A stretch of DNA of 11,849 bases from Baffinella frigidus. Its lineage: Eukaryota; Cryptophyceae; Cryptomonadales; Baffinellaceae. The notes below the pieces were generated by a model. It searched no databases. It was not told where the DNA came from and saw only the letters and a list, made by a program, of their open reading frames with translations. Numbering within the stretch: the first letter of the stretch is position 1; every line of letters starts with the position of its first letter. The position numbers and the translations under genes are program-made. This document shows positions 1-8,703 of this stretch, one piece after another. The DNA is taken from assembly GCA_026770585.1 (NCBI GenBank), contig MU646833.1:266485-278333 (forward strand), written 5' to 3'.

Positions 1-103
<103 letters not shown>

Positions 104-332
104 GGTTTATGGTGTATTATGTATTGTGTATGGTCTGTGGGGTTGGTGCATGGTGTATGGTGTATGGTGTATGGTGTATGGTTTGGGGTATGGGGTTTTG
201 GGTTTGGGGTGTGGGGTTCGGGGTTTGGAGCTTATGGTTTGGGGGTTTGGGTTTGGGTTTGGGGTTTTGGGTTTGGGGTTTTGGGTTTTGGGTTTTGGGT
301 TTTGGGTTTTGGGTTTTGGGGTTTGGCAAGAC
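104..332 (-). repeat. Start of intron 23: TTTTGGG/TTTGGGG and GTGTATG repeats
   Basis: Below the exon-23 donor the sequence is TTTTGGG and TTTGGGG units (233-325), grading into GTATGGT/GTGTATG units (104-190). Open frames here are tryptophan/glycine-rich artefacts of the repeat. Confidence 0.85.
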
Positions 333-380
333 CCCGTTGCGCTGCTCGATCGCCAGGTGCGCCACGATCGTGTCGATCAC
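333..380 (-). CDS. ACC exon 23 (central domain), last exon seen
   Basis: 16 codons, VIDTIVAHLAIEQRNG, aligning with VL..IFSHAQV.KKN of ACC. The acceptor is GACCAG|GTGATC and the donor AACGGG|GTCTTG, both phase 0. The gene continues below position 1; no further exon is visible between 1 and 332. Confidence 0.86.
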
Positions 381-3300
381 CTGGTCAGGCGTTTCGGGTT
401 GAGCGTTTCGTTGTTTGGGAGTGGGGTTTAGGGGTTAGGATTTAGGGGGTTAGGTTTAGGATTTAGTGTTGAGTGTTTAGGATATAGAGTTTAGCGTTTA
501 GTGTTTAGGGTTGCGGGTTTTGTGTTTTGTGTTTAGGGTTTGGGGTTTGGGGGTTCTCACGGGGCGCGTGTCGTCCTTGTTCAGCGCGATGAGGTCCGCA
601 ACCGCCCTGTTTTCGGAGGGTTTAGGGTTTGGGGTTTAGGGTTCAGGGTTTAGGTTTCAGGGTTTGGGGTGTGGGGTTTAGAGTTTGAGTGTGGGGGTTT
701 GGGTGTGGGGGTTTGGGGTTTAGGGTTGAGGATTTTGGGGCTGACCTGTCGAGGGCCTTGCCTGAGAACGCGCTCTCGACCGCATAGTAGTCCGCGAGGA
801 GCCTGCGTTAGGGTTTAGGGTTGAGGGTTTGGGGTTTAGGGGTTGGGGTTTAAGGCTAGGGTTTTGGGTTCAGGATTTAGGTCTTAGGTCTTAGGGTGTA
901 GGGTTCAGGGTTCAGGGTTTAGGGTTTAGGGTTTAGGGGTTAGGGTTTAAGGCTTGGGGTTTAGGGTTTACGTCATGGTCTTCGAGACGATGGTCTCGAA
1001 ATCGGCGCCCAGGAACGCGCGGGACACCTGCGAATTGGCGCGCGATTTGGGGGGTAAATAATTGGCGCGCGATTTCATCTCGGAAGATAACTGGATCAGT
1101 TCCTTTTCAATAGAAGGTTGAATTGGAGAAATTAGTTAGGGCATAGTAAATTTAATGAGGCCTCCTAATTAAATGAAAATGCTAATCGGGGAACCGATTC
1201 AGTTATCTTTCGAGATGAGATGAAGGGGTTAAGGGTGGTGAACCTGAGTGCCCTGGTCGGTGCCCGGGTAGCCCTTGAGGGCGAGAGAGAGCAGGTGAAG
1301 CGGCTCCTGTTTCGGGGTTAGGGTTAGGGGTTGGAGGTCGGATCTTAGGGCTCAGGGAGACGAGCTGCAGCGGTTTCGGGTTTCAGGGTTTCGGGTTTCG
1401 GGTTCCAGGATTTCGGGTTCCAGGATTTCGGGTTTCGGGTTTCGGGTTCCAGGATTTCGGGTTTCGGGTTCCGGGTTTCGGGGTTCGTACCTGGCGCGGT
1501 TTCGGGTTTCGGGGTTTTGGGTTTCGGTTTCCGGGTTTCGGTTTTCGGTTTTCGGGGTTCGTGGGGGTTAGGGTTCAGAGATTAAGGCTGAGGGTTTAGG
1601 GATGACACCCTAAACCCTAAATGCTGTACCTGGTTGGAATCGGCAGAGGTCACGCCGAGCGCGCCGTGGAACGTCTCGATCTTGGCCACCTGCGTTATGG
1701 TATAGTGTTCAGTGTGTATTGAGAAAGGTCTCTATCATGCTCCTAGGGGGGGGGGATGGCGCCGGTTGCGACGACGGGGTTAGGAGGATGATAGAGACCT
1801 TTCTCAATACAGGTTATGGTGTTGAGAACGTCTCGATCTTCGCCACCTGTTTCGGGGGTAATCAACGTTACTACACAAAAATTATACTATTTAAAAGTTG
1901 TGTAGTAACAAAAGTTTGTGTATTAACAAAAGTTACTAAACAAATATTGTACTATCACAAATATTTTGCTATGCTATGACTAGTATGATCTAACGGGGTA
2001 GGAGTTTTCGTTGCCGCATAGCGCGCCGTCGAACGTCTCGATCTTCGCCGCCTGTATTGGGGGTAACCAACGTTACTTCACAAATGTTTTTTACTATTAC
2101 TAGAATCACGCCAGATTGGAGGGGGGGGTGATCGTTTTAAAAACGCATCTGAAGGGGGTTTCGACTTTTGAAAACCACTGCCCTCAGGAGGAATTGACTT
2201 TTGGCGACCCCTTCCAAGGCTCTGGCGTGGTATAATCTAACGGGGTAGGAGTTTTTTGTTGCCCGGAAGCGCGCCGTCGAACGTCTCGATGTCCGCCACC
2301 TGCATTAGGGTTTAGGGTTTAGGGTGTTGCCTGCGGTCCTGCCAGGTGGCTCCAATTCCCCGATTCAATTTGAAGGAAAGCCTCCAATTTCTGATAGGTT
2401 GTGGGGTTTGATGAATTGCTTTCAGGGCAACGAAAATTACTCAACAATTCCTTTTTACTGTTATTAGCATGATCCAATGGGGTAGGAAAGTTCGTTGCCC
2501 AAAAGCAATGGATCAATACATGTACGGAGATTGACCTTAAAGGGGGTTTACTTTTACTAGCATGGTCCACTATAACTAGTTTGATCTAATGGGGGTTCAC
2601 TGGGGGTCAACTATTACTAGTATGATGCAAAGAGGTAGTAAATTACGGAGATTGACCTTAGAGGGATCGGCCAGCGCCATACCTTAGAGGGGTCGGCGAG
2701 CGCCATCGTCGCGAGAAGGTCGCCCGTGTTGATGATCGACCTGGTCAAGGCTTTAGGGTTTGGGGTTTGGGGTCTGCGGTTTGGGGTTTGGGTTTTAGGG
2801 TTTAGGTTGAGGGGCCAACCCGAGGGTTTAGGGTTTAGGGTTCAGGGTTTGGGGTGTACCCAGAAGAAAGCGCCGGGGAGATCTTGCCGGCCTCGGTGGT
2901 CTTGAGCTGCATCATGGTTTGGGTTTAGGCTTCGTTTCTGAGTGTGTAGGGTTTGTTAGGGTGTAGGGTTTGTTTCAGACTCATAGGTATTGATGGCACA
3001 AGAAGCCATCCATCAACACTTCTATGGCCGCACCAGGCTCATCGACCACCCTTTCCAAAAGTTGACAGTAAGCAGAAAACGTCATGGGATTTTTACGTCC
3101 CCTTCGGATGAAACGAAGGGGACATGACCATTTGAATGACGATCACTACGTGTAAAAGCCCTGAGTTTTAAATTGGATGATCGACGAGCCTCGTGTGGGG
3201 AGATTCACCAGCCCTGGGAGGTGGTTTAAATAGTGGTCTGGAGTTGGAGCCATTTTACCTTGTAGACACCCCAGATCTGGGGTGTCTACAACTTAAGAGG

Positions 3301-6300
3301 TCGCAATCTTGGTACAAAATTAACTTTTGGCATTTTTGTTCCAGACCACCATTTGAGCCACCTCCAAGGACTAGTGGATGGACCTGCATGATCATCGTCA
3401 TGGCCTCGTGGCTATGCTAAAAAAACATAGAATGGCTCCAACGGCAATGAAAGTAACTACGCACAGGCCACATCTCGGTTTTAAATAGATCCCTCTGGCA
3501 TTCTTGTGTGTGCGGAGATGAGAACCTGCATGATCATCTTCATGGCCGATAAACAATGCTTGTACGGGAAAGCCATGCATCAATACGTGTACGGAGATGA
3601 GAACCTCGACGCAAGGCGCAGGGCCTGTATCGAGAGTAGAGAACAAGAAGGAGAGGGACCTGCATGATCATCTTCATGGCCTCGAGCTCGACGAACGGCT
3701 GCCCCGCGGGCACCTCCGCGCCTTCCTCGTACAGGTACCGCACAACCTGCCATCGGAGCCAACTTCGTGAGACCAGCCACGTTTTCGCCCCAAAGTCGAC
3801 AGCGTTTGTACCACCAACCAAGATTGTCAACTTTGGAATAGTCCGTCAGACACCTCTTCGCCCTCCTCGTACAGGTACCGCACAACTTGCACGTACCATA
3901 ACTTTCAATTGTGTGTTGTCTTGATTATGTTTCACATGTGTCCCCGCGCGACCATTGAGAGATTGTGGTGTAGGGTTCAGGGTTTAGCGTGGATCAGCTT
4001 CGGCTCCTCCTCGTAGCGGGCGCTCTCCGAGGCACACACTCGGTTGAATCCAACGAGGAAAGAAGAGGTGATGGATAGAGGGTGCATGGTGCCGGGTGTG
4101 CAGACCTTGCCGGTGACGTCACCGGTGTAGGGTTCAGGGTTTAGGTGTGGGATTGAGGGGTAGGGTTTTTATTTTAGGGTGTGTTGAGGGGTAGGGTTTT
4201 AGGGTTTTAGGGTTTTAGGGTTTTAGGGTTTTAGGGTGTGTGGTGTGTGGTGTGTGGTTCAGGGTTCAGGGTTCAGGGTTTGGGATGTAGGGTTGAGGGG
4301 TTCCGACACAGACCTTGCCGGTGACGTCCGAGCGGAGCTCCGAAGGGTCGAACACGTTCGGCAGGATCACCGTCTGCCCGTCCACCACCTGGTTGCGGGT
4401 TTCATGGTCAAAGGATTTGGGGTTTGCGGATTTGGGGTTTGGGGTTTGGGGTGCGGTGTTCAGGGTGTTTGGTGTTCAGGGTTTAGAGTTTTGGGTTTTG
4501 GGTTTAGGGTTTAAGATTTGGGGTTTGGGGTGTGGTGTTCAGGGTTTTAGGTTTTAGGTTTAGGGTTTAGGGTTTTGGGTTTAGGGTTTAGGGTTTAGGG
4601 TTTACGATGTGGGGTTTGGGGTTTGGGGTTTCGGGTGTGGGTTACCATGCGGAGGCCGAGCGGCTCCTCCTGCCCGTAGATCTTGCGCACGTTGCCTGCC
4701 GTCATGCGATCCAAGCTTTCAGGGGTTTCGATCTAAAATGGGGCTCTCAGGGATTTTGGTTGTCGGGTTGAGGAATGAGGGTTTTGGGTACCGCCGAAGT
4801 TGCACAGGAGGGTTTCGGATCTCGGGTTTCGGGTGTCGGGTTTCGTGTTTCGGGTTTCGGATCTCGGGTTTCGGGTACAGCAGAAGGTGCACAGGAGCGA
4901 GCCGTCAGACTGGTGGCGTCTCTTGGGTTTCGAATTTCGGGTGTCGGGGTCAGGGTTTCGGGTAGAGAGGTAGAGAGAGGGGGAGAGGGAGAGAGAGGGA
5001 GAGGGAGAGGGAGAGGGAGAGAGAGAGCGAGGGTACCGCCGAAGTTGCAGAGGAGCGAGCCGTCGGACTGCTCACGGATCTTGACGTCGATCTTCTCCGA
5101 GTTGATCGAGATGGTCAGCCTGTCGGGGTTGAGGGTTTAGGGTTGATGGTGTAGGATGTAGAGTGTCGGGTGTCGGTCGGGTGTCGGGTGTGGAGCTCAG
5201 AGGTTCGGGTTCAGGGTTTAGGGTTTAGAGTTTAGGGTTTAGGGTTCAGGATTTAGGGTTAAGAATTTAGGGTTTAAGGTTTGCCTGTCGGGGGACGAGC
5301 GCTGGACGGTGAAGGGGTACTTGACGCCACCTGGTTTAGGGTTTAGGGTTTAGGGTTTAGGGTTTAGGGTTTAGGGTTTAGGGTTTAGGGTTTAGGGTTT
5401 AGGGTTTGAGAGTTTGTTTTTTTATTTTTTTATTTAGGGTGCAGGATTTTGGGTGCAGATTTCAGGGTTTGGGGTTTGACCGTAGATGATATCCATCGGG
5501 AAGGTGTTGATGCCCGCGATGTCCGCGATCGACGTCTGATGTAGGGTTTAGGGTTCAGGGTTTGGGGGTTAGGGTTTAAGGTTTCGGGCTTAGGGTTCAG
5601 GGATTGGGGGTTAGGGTTTAAGGTTTCGGGCTTAGGGTTCAGGGATTGGGGAATTTAGGGTTTAGGGTTTAGGGTTCAGGGTTTAGGGTGCAGGGTTTGA
5701 CCTGGCCCTTGGAGAGCGAGTCAGCGAGCTTGGCCATCTCCTTCTTCACGTTCTCGTAGCCTCGGTACACCACCGCCGCCACCTGGTGAGACGTTGATCA
5801 CTACCAACACGCCCGCCATGTCTGCACCCTCACCGAGCCTGTGTACATGGGGTACCTCGCTGATAAGAAAGCGCACCCCCCTAGGACCACCTTGGGGCCC
5901 TGCGCATAGGCCTACTGTAGGGTCCTAGGGGGAGGGCGGTAGGAGGTGGAGTTAGAAGCCATCCGGAAAATGCTCGTATGAGCGGCCGACACGGGGTACA
6001 GTAGTGGCACAATGCGTCGAGCATGTGCGGCGCTGACGCTGGTTGTTTGGCAATAAATTATCAATCTCTCTGCACGTTCTCCCACGGTACGCCACCGCCG
6101 CCGCCGCCTAGTTGTTTCTGGTTTTTGGTTTATTGTTGATGGTTTATGGTCAAGGTTTCTTATTTATTTTGCAGGGTTTATGGTTTATGATTTATGGTTT
6201 ATGGTTTGGGGGTTTTAGGGCTCAGAATTTAGGGGGGTTTAGGGGTGAGGGTTTAGGGGTTAGGGTTCATGGTTCATGGTTTATGGTTTATGGTTTATGG

Positions 6301-8671
6301 TTTATGGTTTGTGTTTTAGGGTTTTAGGGATAAGGGTGTTGGTCCACTGTTGGAGTTCATAATGGAGGGGGTTACCACGGCAGTGGAGTCCTCGATCTTG
6401 GTGCGCACAGGTTACGAGGCTCGACCAAAATAAGAGATGGGAGTTTACAGTGGAGGATGTGAGGGTTTACCACGGCAGTGGAGGGTTCGATCTTGGTCCG
6501 CACGGACTTGTTCTTGATGATCCCGTCCAGCCTTCGGGTTTGGGGTTTAGGGGTTAGGGTTTAGGGTTTGGGGATTGGGGTGTAGGGTTTGGGGTTCAGG
6601 TTTTAGGGTTTAGGTTTTAGGGTTTAAGTTGAAGGGTTTTGGGTTTAGGGTTTGGGGTTTAGGGTTGAGGGTTATACCACGCGGTGTCGATCGTGTTCTC
6701 CTTGAAAGCCTTCGTCTCGAGCAGCTGGGATCAGGGCTGAGGGTTTAGGGATTGAGGTGTATGTGTAGAGGGATCAGGGTTTATGGTTTAGGGATTGAGG
6801 TGTATGTGAAGAGGGATCAGGGATCAGGGTTTAGGGTGTAGGGTGTAGGTTTCAGGTTTCAGGTTTCAGGTTTCAGGGTTTAGGGTTTGGAGTTGAGGGT
6901 TTAGGGGTTAGGTGGTTAGGGTTTGGGTTTAGGGTCTAGGGTGACCTGCACGAGGTACTCGGTGGGGTTGCGGGTCTCGGGTTTAGAGTTGAGGGGTTGA
7001 GGGTTTAGGTTGTACCATGCAGGGTGTGGGGTTTAGGGTCTACCTGCACGAGGTACTCGGAGAAGTTGCGGATCTCGCCTACAACCTATACCCTACAGAC
7101 AATGTGTAGGGTGTAGGGTGTAGGGTGTAGGGTGTAGGGTGTAGGGTGTAGGGTGTAGGGTGTAGGGTGTAGGGTGACCTGCACCCTACACACTACAAAA
7201 AGGTAATGTGTAAAGTGTTAAGGTGTAGGGTGTAGGGTGTAGGGCGACCTGCACAAGGTACTCGGTGGGGTTCCGGATCTCGCCGCGCACGTCGATCTCC
7301 TTGAGCGCCAGCACCAGCGCCTGCTCGGGGGTTAAGAGTTTAGGGTTTGGGGTTTGGGGTTTGGAATTTGAGGTTTTAGGGTTTGGGGTTTGGGGTTTGG
7401 AATTTAAGGCTTTAGGGTTTAGGGTTTAGGGTTTGGGGTTTAGTGTTTAGGGAGTAGGTTTTCGGGTTTCGGTTTTAGGGTCCCGGGTGGAGGGTTTAGG
7501 GTTTCCGCACACAGGCCTACTCGCGCTGATTCAGGGTTGAGGGCTTGGGTTTCAAGGTTCAAGGTTTCGGATTGACGACCTTGCGGGCATCCTCCAACGG
7601 GCGCCCTACCTCGCGGTGCGTGTGTGTCTGTCAAACAGGTTATGAAACAGGTTACGAGGATCGCTTCGACAGGTTATGGGGTGGACCGCAACCCTAAGCC
7701 TCAGTATTCAGGGGTGATGGTTGAGGGTTGAGGGTTTGGGACTGAAGACCTTGCGGGCGTTCTCGCGGGTGGGCCCAGAGGAGTAGTTAGCAACTCGATC
7801 CCATACGGTAGGCAACCCGTAGGGACTTAGGGGTGTCCCTACGGATAAGGCAACGGAAACTCGGCCCGATTTGGGCCGAAAATCCCTTCGCAGCCCGCTG
7901 TGTGGATTGGGTGCGGGATCCATGATCAGTGGGAATGCGGCGTAGAGTTTAGGGCGTAGGGGTGTAGAGGGGTAGGGTTTAGGGTTGGGGCAGGTTAGGA
8001 CCTTGCGGGCGTCCTCGCGGGTAGGCCCCGAGGCGAAGAGGTGTCCGAACTGCGAGTCCGCGAACTCGTGGATCCCGCCGTTGTTGCCAACCTGCGGGAG
8101 GCCATGAAAATTACTACACGTCTGTCAACGAAAATTCCTACACAGGTGAGTCATACTAGTAATAGTAAAGCATTTGTGTGGTAATTTTTGTTGCCACGAG
8201 GAGTACGAACTGCGAGTCCGCGAACTCGTGGATCCCGCCGTTGTTGCCCACCTAGGGTGTAGCGTTTCGGGGTTATGCTTTCAGTGTTTAGGGTTTAGGG
8301 TTTAGGGTTTTAGGGTTTGGGCGTTGGGGTTCGGGGTTTAGGGTTTAGGGTTTAGGGTTTAGGGTTTAGGGTTTGATGGTTTAGGCTTTAGGGTCAGGGT
8401 TTAGGGTTTAGGGTTTAGGGTTACCGAGAAGTAGCCCCAGACGTTGGGCGAGGACTGGAACTTGACGCGCTCGATGCGCCCCTGTTTGTTGGGGTTCGGG
8501 GTTAGGGTTCGGGGTTTGGGGTTCGGGGTTCGGGGTTGGGAATTGATGGTCAACTGGAAAGTGGTGGTGTGACCGTCAAAGGGCATTGGGCTATGGGCGA
8601 GGACTGCAACTTGCCGCGCTCGATGCGCCCCTGGTGTTTGGTGGTTCCGTTTAGGGGTTCAGGTATAGGGT

Positions 8672-8703
<32 letters not shown>

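Larger units (their letters stand above)
1690..2682 (-). repeat. Intron 17: tandem array of exon-18 edge copies and inverted-repeat elements
   Basis: Three copies of the exon-18 5' part (GAACGTCTCGAT core) occur at about 1824-1850, 2023-2053 and 2272-2302, each followed by an element or repeat, so the unit [exon edge + element] is repeated. On the donor side, 2655-2680 duplicates the exon-17 end, and a shorter copy lies near 2519-2540. Four small inverted-repeat elements occupy most of the rest. Telomere-like units are nearly absent. Confidence 0.82.
2907..3659 (-). repeat. Intron 15: exon-15 3' copies, palindromic element, hairpins
   Basis: Exon-15 3' copies (EAMxMIMQ plus donor) lie at 3381-3408 and 3522-3547, spaced about 140 bases, with the real exon a further 137 bases on. 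A block resembling AAGCCATGCATCAATACGTG ending CGGAGAT occurs at 3570-3599, with relatives at 2508-2530 and 3009-3028. The rest is mainly non-telomeric inverted-repeat elements; telomere-like units are confined to about 2916-2980. Confidence 0.8.

Noticed and set aside
1333-1498. Extra exons in intron 18 (minus-strand CTGCAG acceptor near 1364 and CGCCAG|GTACG donor near 1491)
   Set aside because: The order of signals on the transcript is donor before acceptor, and the frames around them contain stops or pure repeat.
2319-2570. Minus-strand 83-codon ORF in intron 17
   Set aside because: It runs through inverted-repeat elements and a copied donor, with no domain and no start context; it falls between exons 17 and 18 of ACC.
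3664-3924. Plus-strand ORF of 86 codons over exon 15
   Set aside because: It is antisense to the EAMKM exon and reflects that exon's open complementary frame.
4236-5140. Plus-strand ORFs of 80-121 codons
   Set aside because: Low-complexity repeat translations running through the antisense of exons 12-14; no family resemblance.
5335-5404. Chromosome end (true telomere)
   Set aside because: Exons of one gene continue on both sides and the arrays are short and interrupted, so they are interstitial.
7105-7174. CRISPR-like or minisatellite array
   Set aside because: A pure heptamer without spacers; a telomere-type variant in a eukaryotic intron.
7790-7879. tRNA-like structure
   Set aside because: Two hairpins are present, but there is no acceptor stem, D-arm or T-loop arrangement.
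8198-8253. Copy of exon 5 as the true exon
   Set aside because: It has a usable acceptor but loses the second half (GHLFASGPTREDARK) and no in-frame donor follows. The copy at 8002-8091 is complete.
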